NCBI GenBank assembly: GCA_946413695.1
Contig: CAMKLV010000001.1
Location: 1-64,000 of the forward strand
Direction of reading: 5' to 3'
From: Firm-04 sp946413695
GTDB lineage: Bacteria > Bacillota > Clostridia > Oscillospirales > Ruminococcaceae
DNA: 64,000 nucleotides
Positions 31,982-41,060 of this stretch are shown here, one piece after another. A model generated the notes under the pieces. That model was not told the origin of the DNA. It made no database searches and saw nothing but the letters and a program-made list of their open reading frames with translations. The first letter of the stretch is position 1. The number at the start of each line of letters is the position of its first letter. The position numbers and the translations under genes were made by a program.

Positions 31982-34350
31982 GTGGCTTTTATAAGTTTGC
32001 CATAGGTGTCATGCGGCTTGTCATGCCGTTATGGTATAAAATTGATGCGGACGGGCTTGAGTATCTGCCGGAGGAAGGCGGTTATTTGTTTGTCAGTAAC
32101 CACCGCAGCATGGCGGATCCGATCCTGATCGGCATTCAGAATCCTGCAGCGCAGTTCTGTTTTCTTGCAAAGCAGGAGCTTTTTGAAGACGGCTTTATCG
32201 GCTGGCTGCTCAAGAAGCTCGGCGCGATTGCAATCGACCGCGGAACCGGTGATACCGATCCGCTCGAGGAAATCATTTTCCGTCTGCAGAACGGCGATAA
32301 CGCGCTGATTTTCCCGGAGGGTACACGTTCCAAAGACGGTACGCTCGGAAAATTCAAGACCGGCGCTGCACTGATCGCAGCACAGACAAATGTGCCTGTT
32401 GTTCCGGTCGGCATTTATTTTGATGATGACGAGCTGCATTTCCGCAGCACAATTCATATTCGCTACGGTGAACCGTTCCGGATTCCGCAGACGGACCCGA
32501 AAAATCCGTCTCCTGCAGTTCTGAAGCAGATCCGCCGCGAAATGACGGAAAATGTTTCCGCACTGCTGACAGCGGATAACGGATGGGGACCGAAAGCAAT
32601 CGAAGTCAAAGAAAAATCCAGTTCAGATACCGAAGAATCCGCAGAACCCGTGAAACGGAAATCAGCGGCTGAAAATCAGGAATCGGAGGGTACAGAAAAG
32701 AAAATGAGCAAGCACAATCAGAACGAAAAGAATCACAAGGAGAAGCCGGAAGAGGAAAAGGATATCTTCAAGGAAATTGAAGATGATATTGATGAGGAGA
32801 TCTCTGATGAGATCGACGAAGCAGCTGAAAAGATCGAGGATGCTGCGGAAACTGTGAAAGAAACCGGCAAGAAGGCTGTTAAGGATACTGCCGACGCAAT
32901 TGACGAGCTTGACGAAAAGGAAGAAAAGGCTGCGAAGAAAACCGCTTCTGCGATGAAGGCTTCTGCTCCGTTCAAAAAGCGTCTCAAGGAAGAAGACACA
33001 GAGCTTGATGAAAAGATCGCGGAGGACGAGGAAGATATCTTTGACGAGTCCAAGAAATCCGAGAAGGACGATGCACCGGAAACTGCTGATGAACCGGAAG
33101 AAAAGTTCTTTGAGGAAGAGGATTTCGATGAGGACTTTGATTTTGATGAAAAGCCCGGTCTGTTCGGCGGCTTCTCTCTGAAAAATCCGTTCAAGAAGAA
33201 AAAGAGCGTCGCAGATTTCGATGATGAGTTCGATGAGGACATCGACGAGGATAACATCGACAACAGCTACGAAGAAGATGATCTCGATGATGATGAGTAT
33301 GATGACGAGGTTGTCGGCAGAAGAATCGACTACGGCAAGATCGCTCTGATCCTGACTTTTGTCATTCTCGGCATCTTTGCAATTGACTTCCTCGTTCGTC
33401 TGTGGAAGGATTATCAGAACGCAAAGGGTCTGCTCGATCTCCAGAATCAGGCACAGGCAGTTGAATCCATGGTGGATTCCAGCCTTGCTGAAACGGATGT
33501 CGCACCGGCTGTTACCGAAGCGATCGAGACACTTGCAACAGAAGTTACCACAACCGTTTCTGCGGAAACCGCTGTCACCACAACCACCACGGAAGCTTTT
33601 GTTGATAACAGAGATACACAGACCATCGAGGTCGGAAACGATACCGTTCACTCCGGCAGCATGATCCTGATCGACGGCACACACGCACAGCTCAATACAC
33701 CGGCACTCGTACCGTTCTCCAGCTTCCCGTATCAGCATCTGCGTCTGGTCAGCACCGAAATGACTGTTGACGCTTCTCTTGCTACCCCGATCACCAACTG
33801 GTTCAACGATTTCTTCGCTGCAACCGGTCTCGGCAACGTGATGGTCTACTCCACCACCGGCACACCGGGCTATCCGCCTTACTCCGTTGCAATTCCGGAG
33901 CGTACCGCAGGTCTCTCGCTCGATCTCTCGATCCTGAACGAGGCTGCTGCAAGCCACGCGCCGTATACGCCGGACGGCAACTACGCATGGCTGACCGAGC
34001 ATGCAGCAGATTACGGCTTCATCGTCCGTTATCCCGCAGGCAAGGCAGATAAAACCGGTCAGGAGGGCTTGACATGGCACTTCCGTTATGTCGGCGCACC
34101 GCATGCAAAGTACATGTATGACAATGATCTCTGCCTTGAGGAATATCTCGAGGAGATCAAGAAGCATACTGTCAGCACCGATCATCTGGAAACAACTGTA
34201 AACGGCATCAACTATGAAATGTACTATGTTGCTGCTGATACCGCAGGTACAACTACGCAGGTCAAGTATCCGGTTGCTGCAGACGGTTCCACACCGATGA
34301 TTTCCGGTGATAATGACGGCGGATTTATTGTCGCTGTTGTGAAGCAGTAA
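31978..34350 (+). CDS. PlsC acyltransferase fused to an M15 VanY-like domain
   Basis: A 790-residue protein. Residues 1-200 are a 1-acyl-glycerol-3-phosphate acyltransferase with NHRSMAD (His42, Asp47), FPEGTRS and PVVPVGI. Residues 210-450 are a highly charged Lys/Glu/Asp-rich region. Residues 454-473 are a membrane helix, followed by a Thr-rich linker. Residues 575-730 resemble the VanY D-Ala-D-Ala carboxypeptidase: WLTEHAADYGFIVRYP and WHFRYVG with His701. The first zinc site SxHxxGxAxD reads PERTAGLSLD, so the ligand His is Arg642 while Asp649 is kept. The peptidase is therefore probably inactive. Met243 (32704), with GGAGG upstream, may mark an old second gene. Confidence 0.8.
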   Translation: MSGFYKFAIGVMRLVMPLWYKIDADGLEYLPEEGGYLFVSNHRSMADPILIGIQNPAAQFCFLAKQELFEDGFIGWLLKKLGAIAIDRGTGDTDPLEEIIFRLQNGDNALIFPEGTRSKDGTLGKFKTGAALIAAQTNVPVVPVGIYFDDDELHFRSTIHIRYGEPFRIPQTDPKNPSPAVLKQIRREMTENVSALLTADNGWGPKAIEVKEKSSSDTEESAEPVKRKSAAENQESEGTEKKMSKHNQNEKNHKEKPEEEKDIFKEIEDDIDEEISDEIDEAAEKIEDAAETVKETGKKAVKDTADAIDELDEKEEKAAKKTASAMKASAPFKKRLKEEDTELDEKIAEDEEDIFDESKKSEKDDAPETADEPEEKFFEEEDFDEDFDFDEKPGLFGGFSLKNPFKKKKSVADFDDEFDEDIDEDNIDNSYEEDDLDDDEYDDEVVGRRIDYGKIALILTFVILGIFAIDFLVRLWKDYQNAKGLLDLQNQAQAVESMVDSSLAETDVAPAVTEAIETLATEVTTTVSAETAVTTTTTEAFVDNRDTQTIEVGNDTVHSGSMILIDGTHAQLNTPALVPFSSFPYQHLRLVSTEMTVDASLATPITNWFNDFFAATGLGNVMVYSTTGTPGYPPYSVAIPERTAGLSLDLSILNEAAASHAPYTPDGNYAWLTEHAADYGFIVRYPAGKADKTGQEGLTWHFRYVGAPHAKYMYDNDLCLEEYLEEIKKHTVSTDHLETTVNGINYEMYYVAADTAGTTTQVKYPVAADGSTPMISGDNDGGFIVAVVKQ

Positions 34351-34361
34351 TTTCAAATCGA

Positions 34362-34390
34362 AAAGCCCGGGATTATGATCTCGGGCTTTT
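34362..34390 (+). terminator. Terminator after the PlsC-VanY gene
   Basis: A 12-bp stem AAAGCCCGGGAT / ATCTCGGGCTTT (one G-T pair) with a 4-base loop and a T6 tract. Confidence 0.9.
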
Positions 34391-34500
34391 TTATACGCAT
34401 CTTTATGTTATATTATAAAATTATATTCACATATGAAACCTACTGCACAGTTTTGCTGACTCAAAGAATGAAGGACCTTCACGAAAGGAAGTGACGAAGC

Positions 34501-35058
34501 ATGAACGACGATCAGATCATCGCACTACTTGAGGCGCGCAGCGAGCGGGCACTCGATGAAATCCGGCAGAAATACGGCAAAAGCTGTCAGACAATTGCAT
34601 TTCGCTGCCTCGGGAACATGCTGGATGCTGATGAGATCGTGAATGACACGTTGCTCCACACCTGGAACGCAATCCCGCCGGCGAGACCAAAAAATCTGTT
34701 TTCGTTTCTTGCAGCAATCACAAGACGCAGTGCAATCAACCGCTTTCAGCTGGAACATGCCGCAAAACGCGGCGGTATGGAAACGGCTGAAGCAATCGAC
34801 GAACTGGAAGACTGTATTCCATCCGGAGAAAATGTCATGAAGCAGATCGAACAACGCGAAATTTCTGCGGCGCTTAACTCATATTTGCAATCGCTGAAAC
34901 CGGAAATAAGGGCAATTATGGTACAGCGATATGTGAATCTGCATTCCGTTCGGGAAATCGCCGATGCATATCAGATCTCCGAAAGCAAAGTCAAGCTCGT
35001 TCTGATGCGTGCGAGAAAGAAACTGCGCAAATATCTCGAGAAGGAGGAATTGATTTGA
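34501..35058 (+). CDS. ECF-type RNA polymerase sigma factor
   Basis: A 185-residue sigma-70 family protein. Region 2 (about 10-75: DEIRQKYGKSCQTIAFRCLGNMLDADEIVNDTLLHTWN, cited in part) and region 4 (about 125-180: LKPEIRAIMVQRYVNLHSVREIADAYQISESKVK) are present. It overlaps the next gene, its probable anti-sigma partner, by 4 bases. An ECF factor normally turns on its own operon; I see no convincing ECF promoter upstream. Confidence 0.85.
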   Translation: MNDDQIIALLEARSERALDEIRQKYGKSCQTIAFRCLGNMLDADEIVNDTLLHTWNAIPPARPKNLFSFLAAITRRSAINRFQLEHAAKRGGMETAEAIDELEDCIPSGENVMKQIEQREISAALNSYLQSLKPEIRAIMVQRYVNLHSVREIADAYQISESKVKLVLMRARKKLRKYLEKEELI

Positions 35059-36734
35059 ATAAATACGATCTCTTTCGTGCGTTTCAGGATGTTGATCCCG
35101 GGTTAATGGAGGAGGCAGAGCGTCTGACGGTACACAGCCCCGAATACCAAACGGAGAAAACGCCGGATGCTCCGAAGCTTCACAGAAGACATGAGGAGGA
35201 TTTCATGGGAAAACACGGCAAAACATTCCGGACAATGACCGGAATCGCTGCGGCTGTTGCAATCTGCAGCATCGGTGTCGCAGGATACTTCGCGATTCAT
35301 CCCAAGGTTGCTGAGCAGCCGGATTCCGGCGCCTCAGCGGTTGCGGAAGTGACTGACATCACAGAACAGACAGCCCTGTCGCATGCGGAATCGACAGTCA
35401 CCGCAACCCAGACTGTGACCAGCCCGCTTTCCGAGGATTTTGAGGAGGAGACAGCACCGCCGCAGAATGATACAGAAGAAAGTTCTGTGGATTGGTCAGA
35501 GCTTGACCAGACATTCGCGGATAACAGCTTCGCCTACGGCGCCGGATTTGTAAAAAGCTCCGACTTAACAGAGACAATCGTCAAACCGGTTGATGCGGAG
35601 AACGGGAAGAAAATGTCGCTCAATCTGTCAATTATGTACGAAATGGGCGGCACTGATACGGCGATGCAAATTCCGGCAACGGTTGTGCTGATGCAGGACG
35701 GTGAAATCATCCCGTTTGCGCTGGCAGAAAACGGAAAAACGGAGACATCTCAAACGGTTGAAATTGAAATTCCGGAAAACAAATATACAAATGTGCTGAC
35801 GCTCATTTTGATGGACAGTCTCAGCGACCGCTCAATTGAGAAAACCATCGGGCTTGTCAGTGAGGTTGACGGCGTCATAGTGATCAAGCAGCGGGAGGTC
35901 TCGGAGCCAGATTGGACACAAAAATATCTGGATGTCACATTGACAAGTGACCTGCTCACAAATGATAAAGATCAGTATGCGGAGATTTATGATAAACTCA
36001 GTGCAATCAGCGGGATCCAGACAGTCAAGCGAAACACTGAACATGAGGTCTGGGACACGAACACCGCCACGCTCCAGAAGATCTGGTTTACGCCGCACTG
36101 CCGGACAAATTACAGCACACTGACTGCAGCAGTTACGTACCATAAATCCCCGGCGCGATTTCCCGGCATCGGTCCGACAACCGCTTCAACGCAGGTTCAG
36201 CTCTATTGCGAAAAGCCGGACGAAAGCACGGATTCCTCTGCGGCGTATTACACCGCATCTGCCGATGATTATATTGAGTATCCTGAGGCGGTCAGAGGTG
36301 CAAATATAGGCGGTTCAACCGGTATTGCAATCGGTAAGTGTCAGAACTACAGCTATGACGCAGGTGCAAACAAATATCAAATCAACAACAGTTCGTGGAG
36401 TCAGGCCTTGCCGCTCAACCGGAACGAGCTATACCTCAAGGCACATTTCGATGAAAAAAATAACATAATGGGTGATGTATACCCGAAGAACTACTATGCG
36501 CTCGTGCTCTGCGACGGCAAACCGGTCGGGCTTGCAAACGGCAAAGACGCGGTGTTGTTTGAAGCGCGCAATGAATCAACCTTAAATCTCAAGCTGACAC
36601 TCGACGATTCAATTGCTGACGGTCAGCACAGCTTCTCTGTCTTCATCGCGGATGCTTCTGCGCAGCCCAGAGCAGAGGGGGAGGAGTTCAAGTACTATCC
36701 GTATGACAGCTCTGTCTTCGATATTCAATCATAA
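35055..36734 (+). CDS. Membrane protein partner (putative anti-sigma) of the ECF factor
   Basis: A 559-residue protein starting at a TTG that overlaps the sigma stop. A short cytoplasmic N-terminus (about 1-60) leads to one membrane helix (about 62-82: MTGIAAAVAICSIGVAGYFAI). A large outer part begins with a Thr/Ser/Glu-rich linker. The position suggests an anti-sigma factor that holds the sigma in the cytoplasm and reads an outside signal, but no zinc or other known anti-sigma motif is visible. The outer domain (about 150-559) is not recognised. Confidence 0.65.
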   Translation: MNKYDLFRAFQDVDPGLMEEAERLTVHSPEYQTEKTPDAPKLHRRHEEDFMGKHGKTFRTMTGIAAAVAICSIGVAGYFAIHPKVAEQPDSGASAVAEVTDITEQTALSHAESTVTATQTVTSPLSEDFEEETAPPQNDTEESSVDWSELDQTFADNSFAYGAGFVKSSDLTETIVKPVDAENGKKMSLNLSIMYEMGGTDTAMQIPATVVLMQDGEIIPFALAENGKTETSQTVEIEIPENKYTNVLTLILMDSLSDRSIEKTIGLVSEVDGVIVIKQREVSEPDWTQKYLDVTLTSDLLTNDKDQYAEIYDKLSAISGIQTVKRNTEHEVWDTNTATLQKIWFTPHCRTNYSTLTAAVTYHKSPARFPGIGPTTASTQVQLYCEKPDESTDSSAAYYTASADDYIEYPEAVRGANIGGSTGIAIGKCQNYSYDAGANKYQINNSSWSQALPLNRNELYLKAHFDEKNNIMGDVYPKNYYALVLCDGKPVGLANGKDAVLFEARNESTLNLKLTLDDSIADGQHSFSVFIADASAQPRAEGEEFKYYPYDSSVFDIQS

Positions 36735-36739
36735 CAGCA

Positions 36740-36769
36740 AAGCCGCATACCGGAACAGATATGCGGCTT
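36740..36769. terminator. Terminator between convergent genes
   Basis: A perfect 10-bp stem AAGCCGCATA / TATGCGGCTT with T-rich flanks. Confidence 0.85.
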
Positions 36770-36774
36770 CATTT

Positions 36775-38817
36775 TTACAGCAGATGCGCGATTCCGACAA
36801 GTATCATGCAAAGCACAGTGCCGATCACGGTCGGCAGCAGGAATGCGGCAAATGTCCTGCGACGGCTGCGCGTCTCCTTGTAGACTGTCAGCAGTGTTGT
36901 CGCACAGGGAGAGTGAAACAGCGTGAAGATCAGGAAACACGAAGCGGTCAGCAGCGTCCAGCCGTGCGCAGTCAGCAGCGTGTGCAGCGATTGCAGTGAC
37001 TCGTAATCAGTCAGGGCTCCGGTGCCGAGATAGGCTGTCAGCGAAACCGGCAGGACAATCTCATTCGCAGGCAGCCCGAGCAGAAATGCCAGCAGCATCA
37101 CGCCATCCATCCCAATCAGACAGCCGAGCGGCTGCATGATATCTGCAAGCCTTTGCAGCAGCGTCTCACCGGAGAGACTGATATTTGCAAGAATCCAGAT
37201 CAGCAGGCTGACCGGCGCCGCCGTCATGACCGCTCTGCCGAGAACAAAGACCGTTCTGTCGAGCACAGAGCGCACGATCACATGCCCGATCTGCGGGCGT
37301 CGGTAAGGCGGCATCTCCAGCACAAACGAGGACGGCTCCCCGCGCAGAACTGTCCTTCCGAGCAGTGCGGATGCTGCAAACGTCACGCCGACACTGAACA
37401 GAATCAGTGCTGTCATCATGGCTGCCGCACGGAAAGAGGAACGCATATCATCACCCGCAAAGAACACAGTCACAATCGCAAGCAGCGCCGGAAACCTGCC
37501 GTTGCAGGGGACAAGTGCATTCGTCAGAATCGCGATCAGGCGCTCGCGTTTGCTCTGGATGATCCGGCATTCCGTGACACCGACCGCGTTGCACCCGAAC
37601 CCCATTGTCATGGTCAGCGCCTGCTTGCCGCATGCCCTGCACTTTGCGCAGCAGGTATCGAGATTGAATGCGATTCGCGGCAGGAGCCCCGCATCCTCAA
37701 GCAGGGTAAACAGCGGAAAGAAGATCGCCATCGGCGGCAGCATGACAGAAACCACCCAGCCGGTGCCGCGCAAAACACCGTCAATCAGGGAGCCGGAGAG
37801 CCACGGCGGCAGGTTCAGCAGATCCGAGGTCTGATGCAGGGAACTGCAAATCGCAGTAAACAATTCAAACAGCAGGGCAGAAGGATAGTTTGCGCCGACC
37901 ATAGTCAGCCAGAAAACCGCAAGCAGCATCAGGAGCATGACCGGATACTTCCACGGCGCAGCGGTCAGCAGGCGGTCGAGCCGATTGTTCATTCTGCTTG
38001 CATAATCCGGAATCCTGATCGTCTCCGCACAAATCGCACCCGCCTCGCGCAGCGCATCCTGATGTGTATACCCTTCGAAATCCCGATTCAGATCGGGGAT
38101 GTGACTGACAGCATCAAGCAGGGATGTCAGAGTGCGTTTCTGCTTCGCACTGATGCCGATCACCGGAACATGCAGCCGATCTGAAATCCCCGCTAAATCC
38201 GGCTCAATCTGCTTTTTCTTCGCTTCATCCATGAGATTCATGCAGAGAATGACATGCTCCTGCGCGGCAAGCAGCTCGATCGCGAGGGCAATACCCCGAA
38301 CCGGACAGGTCGCATCGCAGACGCAGATCACCAGATCATGCGGGATTTCGCGCAGCAGCCTGCCGGTCTCTGCTTCTTCAGCTGTCTCCGATCGAATGGC
38401 ATATGTACCCGGCGTATCAATACAACGTACACGAGTACCGTCAGATATCATCCAGCCCGCAGCGCCGGAAACGGTCTTACCGCACCAGTTTCCGGTATGC
38501 TGATGCAAGCCGGTCAATGCATTGAAAACGGTACTTTTCCCGACATTCGGATTGCCTGCAAGCATGATCGTTTTTGTGTGCGTCAGCAGCCGGACAAAAA
38601 TCCTTGCACAATCCTCCTTCCGGAGCGCCAGCGTGACACCGTGTATCTCAAACGCAACCGGAGAGCCGCCGCTGCCGAACAGCTTGACTTTCACTCTTGT
38701 TTCCGGTATGATACCGAGCTCAGCGAAACGGTTTATTTCGTCAGTCGATGCGTGTATTTCGGCTATCACTGCCGCTGCATCGGCAGGCAGCTCTGACAGC
38801 GGTACAAGATCATTCAA
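36775..38817 (-). CDS. feoB: Fused FeoA-FeoB ferrous iron transporter
   Basis: A 680-residue protein that imports Fe(II). Residues 1-75 are a FeoA SH3-like domain. Residues 82-250 are the GTPase, with G1 GNPNVGKST (88-96), DTPGTY and NLMDEAKK. From about 285 come about nine membrane helices, including the Gate regions with FGCNAVGVTECRI and NALVPCNGRFPALLAIV. The fusion of FeoA to FeoB in one chain is known in some Firmicutes. The start is a TTG at 38817. Its ribosome site AAAGGG lies in a hairpin arm (38825-38861), so translation may be controlled. nspC is 62 bases upstream on the same strand. Confidence 0.9.
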   Translation of the reverse strand: MNDLVPLSELPADAAAVIAEIHASTDEINRFAELGIIPETRVKVKLFGSGGSPVAFEIHGVTLALRKEDCARIFVRLLTHTKTIMLAGNPNVGKSTVFNALTGLHQHTGNWCGKTVSGAAGWMISDGTRVRCIDTPGTYAIRSETAEEAETGRLLREIPHDLVICVCDATCPVRGIALAIELLAAQEHVILCMNLMDEAKKKQIEPDLAGISDRLHVPVIGISAKQKRTLTSLLDAVSHIPDLNRDFEGYTHQDALREAGAICAETIRIPDYASRMNNRLDRLLTAAPWKYPVMLLMLLAVFWLTMVGANYPSALLFELFTAICSSLHQTSDLLNLPPWLSGSLIDGVLRGTGWVVSVMLPPMAIFFPLFTLLEDAGLLPRIAFNLDTCCAKCRACGKQALTMTMGFGCNAVGVTECRIIQSKRERLIAILTNALVPCNGRFPALLAIVTVFFAGDDMRSSFRAAAMMTALILFSVGVTFAASALLGRTVLRGEPSSFVLEMPPYRRPQIGHVIVRSVLDRTVFVLGRAVMTAAPVSLLIWILANISLSGETLLQRLADIMQPLGCLIGMDGVMLLAFLLGLPANEIVLPVSLTAYLGTGALTDYESLQSLHTLLTAHGWTLLTASCFLIFTLFHSPCATTLLTVYKETRSRRRTFAAFLLPTVIGTVLCMILVGIAHLL

Positions 38818-38824
38818 AAAATCA

Positions 38825-38861
38825 CCCTTTCATATCCTGATGTTACCAGAATATGAAAGGG
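38825..38861 (-). promoter_or_regulatory. Hairpin covering the feoAB ribosome-binding site
   Basis: A perfect 11-bp stem CCCTTTCATAT / ATATGAAAGGG with a 15-base loop. On the minus strand the 3' arm contains the AAAGGG Shine-Dalgarno sequence of feoAB, 7 bases before the TTG start. It could act as a translational switch or as a terminator after nspC, though no T-tract follows directly. Confidence 0.6.
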
Positions 38862-38879
38862 CGTTCTGTTTGGTGCATA

Positions 38880-40001
38880 TCAAAAGCGGTTTTTGAAATC
38901 GCTGAAGCCGAAGTTCCGCAGAATCTTGCAGTTGCCGTCTGTCTCGCGGACAGCGACCGCAGGCATCGGCATACCGGTGTACATTTTCGCCTTTGTCAGC
39001 GTGTTGATCGCCATGTCAGAAAAGACCAGCCGTTCCCCGATCTGCAGCGGATGATCGAATGAATAGTCGCCGAAGATATCCTCCGGCAGGCAGCTTCTTC
39101 CGCCGAGGCGGTAGGTATAGGGGAGTACCGAGGGCTTATCTGCACCGACGAGCGGCGGACGATACCGCAGTTCCGTGATATCCGGCGCATGACAAACCGC
39201 AGAGGAATCCAGAATCGCGATCGGCATCTCATTCTGCACGATATCGACAACAGATGTTACGAAATACCCAACCTCCCAGACAACCGCCTCACCCGGCTCA
39301 ATATAAACTTTGAGACCGTATTTGCGCTGCAGCATCGCGACGGTTTCCTCGAACTTCTCCATCTGATAGCCTTCACGGGTCAGGTGATGACCGCCGCCGA
39401 GATTGATCCATTCCATTTCCGGCAGCAGCGCACCGAACTTTTCAATCACTGCATCGACCAGCCGCACAAGCGCATCAGAATTCTGCTCAAACAGCGCATG
39501 CACATGCAGACCGTTGATCATGCGGCGCTGTGTCATCGGGAATTCCGAAATCGTCGTACCGAGTCGGGAAAACCGCGCGCACGGATCAAATTCATCAAGC
39601 TGCTGGGAAAGATACTCCGGATTCACACGGAGACCGACCGATACATTATGTGTTTTTGCAACCACGCCGTATTTCGCAAGCTGCGACGGCGAATTAAAGG
39701 TCATATGGTCACAGATTTCGACAAGCTGATCGACCTCATCCGGCAGATAGGCGGTCTGGAACACATGATTTTCACCGTGAAAAAACAGATGCGAAAGCTG
39801 CGCTTCATATGCCGAGCAGGACGATACACCGTCCAGATAGCGAGAGATCATAGAGTAAAACGGAAATGACGAAAAGGCCTTCTGCGCATAGAGAATCCGG
39901 CAGCCGGAACGCTGCCGCAGCGCATCCAGCATCATCAGATTCCCTTTCAGTTTTGCCTGATCAATCAGATAGCAAGGTGAGGGAAGGGCTGATTCGAGCA
40001 T
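38880..40001 (-). CDS. nspC: Carboxynorspermidine decarboxylase
   Basis: A PLP-dependent decarboxylase of 373 residues that makes spermidine or norspermidine from the carboxylated precursor. Family features are YAQKAFSSF with the PLP Lys, GLRVNPEY, INLGGGHHLTREGY, EPGEAVVWEVG and RSCLPEDIFGDYSF. It matches NspC over the whole length. The usual partner, carboxynorspermidine synthase, is not next to it. AAAGGGG precedes the ATG. Confidence 0.93.
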   Translation of the reverse strand: MLESALPSPCYLIDQAKLKGNLMMLDALRQRSGCRILYAQKAFSSFPFYSMISRYLDGVSSCSAYEAQLSHLFFHGENHVFQTAYLPDEVDQLVEICDHMTFNSPSQLAKYGVVAKTHNVSVGLRVNPEYLSQQLDEFDPCARFSRLGTTISEFPMTQRRMINGLHVHALFEQNSDALVRLVDAVIEKFGALLPEMEWINLGGGHHLTREGYQMEKFEETVAMLQRKYGLKVYIEPGEAVVWEVGYFVTSVVDIVQNEMPIAILDSSAVCHAPDITELRYRPPLVGADKPSVLPYTYRLGGRSCLPEDIFGDYSFDHPLQIGERLVFSDMAINTLTKAKMYTGMPMPAVAVRETDGNCKILRNFGFSDFKNRF

Positions 40002-40040
40002 GTTTTCACCCCTTTGCGAATTATCTTTCTTCTGAGATTA

Positions 40041-40069
40041 AGTATATCATATTCTGCGCGATTTTGCAA
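40041..40069 (-). promoter_or_regulatory. Promoter of nspC
   Basis: TTGCAA (40064-40069) and TATACT (40041-40046) on the minus strand with a 17-base spacer. Confidence 0.75.
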
Positions 40070-40126
40070 GTATTTCGATTCACTTTCTGCAGCGGATGCA
40101 AAATACCGGAAAATCCGCATAAGCCC

Positions 40127-40155
40127 TTGCTTTTTCAGGAAAAATGTGATATAAT
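40127..40155 (+). promoter_or_regulatory. Promoter of the amidase gene
   Basis: TTGCTT (40127-40132) and TATAAT (40150-40155) with a 17-base spacer and TGTGA extended -10. Confidence 0.7.
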
Positions 40156-40194
40156 AAAATAAATATGTAAAAATACAGAGGCAGGAGAGAAAGT

Positions 40195-41028
40195 ATGGCA
40201 AAACGAAGGAGAGTACGCTGGGATCGCGTGATACTCGTGTTCGGTCCGCTGCTGCTGCTGATTCTGATTATTGCTTTCAGCTGTCATCACCGTGACGGCG
40301 AAACATCCGCAGATAATCCGGCAGTCACAGGCGTTGTGGTCGATTCGAGCGAACCGGCTGAACAGAATCCGAATGCTGTTCCAACGGCAACTGAAACAAA
40401 ACCGCTCACGATCTGCATTGATGCCGGTCACGGCGGCAATGACAGCGGCGCAACCGATAAACCCAATGACAAATCCAAAGATGAAACGAATAAGCGGCTT
40501 GAAAAAAACGATAATCTCAGGCTCGCACTGGCTGTCCGCGATGCGTTTCAAAAAAAATATCCGGATATCCGGATCATCATGACCAGAGAAACCGATGTCT
40601 ATGTAGAACTGCAGGAACGCTGCGACATTGCAAACAATGCAAATGCTGATTTCTTTATTTCTCTGCACCGCAATATGGCTGAATCCGGCAAGGGTGTCGA
40701 GGTCTGGATCAACAACGAGTCAATGGGCGATAATACAATGGACAAGCTCATGTCTGAATACATATTGGACTGGCTCGAACAGGTCGGCATTTCTGAACGC
40801 CGCGGCATCCATTACGGTTTCCGGGAAGGCGAAGGTAACTACGAAAGCAACAACTACTATGTCAACCGCTATACCAATATGCCGAGTATCCTGCTGGAGA
40901 TGGGATTCATGACCTCCAAGGAGGACAACCGCAATTTTGATGATCATCTCGACGAATACGCAGATGCAATTGCAAGCGCAATGGTTGAGCTGCTCACAGA
41001 TAAAGGCCTATATCCGGCACAAACGTAA
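40195..41028 (+). CDS. N-acetylmuramoyl-L-alanine amidase (Amidase_3)
   Basis: A 277-residue wall hydrolase that cuts the bond between MurNAc and the stem peptide. An N-terminal membrane helix (about 12-30) and a short linker lead to the zinc amidase domain with DAGHGGNDSGA, LEKNDNLRLAL (Glu ligand), SLHRNMAES and LLEMGFMTS (catalytic Glu). It is probably an anchored enzyme acting outside. An A-rich gap of 32 bases separates it from the FkbH-like gene. Confidence 0.92.
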   Translation: MAKRRRVRWDRVILVFGPLLLLILIIAFSCHHRDGETSADNPAVTGVVVDSSEPAEQNPNAVPTATETKPLTICIDAGHGGNDSGATDKPNDKSKDETNKRLEKNDNLRLALAVRDAFQKKYPDIRIIMTRETDVYVELQERCDIANNANADFFISLHRNMAESGKGVEVWINNESMGDNTMDKLMSEYILDWLEQVGISERRGIHYGFREGEGNYESNNYYVNRYTNMPSILLEMGFMTSKEDNRNFDDHLDEYADAIASAMVELLTDKGLYPAQT

Positions 41029-41060
41029 CAAAACACGAAAAAGAAAAGAGGAACAAAACA

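Noticed and set aside
32662..34356. A 564-codon open frame opposite the PlsC-VanY gene
   Set aside because: Low-complexity Leu/Phe/Ser-rich product that arises from the acidic Asp/Glu codons of the real gene; no ribosome site.
38825..38861. Simple terminator after nspC
   Set aside because: The stem lacks a following T-tract within the usual distance on the minus strand and includes the feoAB ribosome site, so it is listed as regulatory; some termination remains possible.
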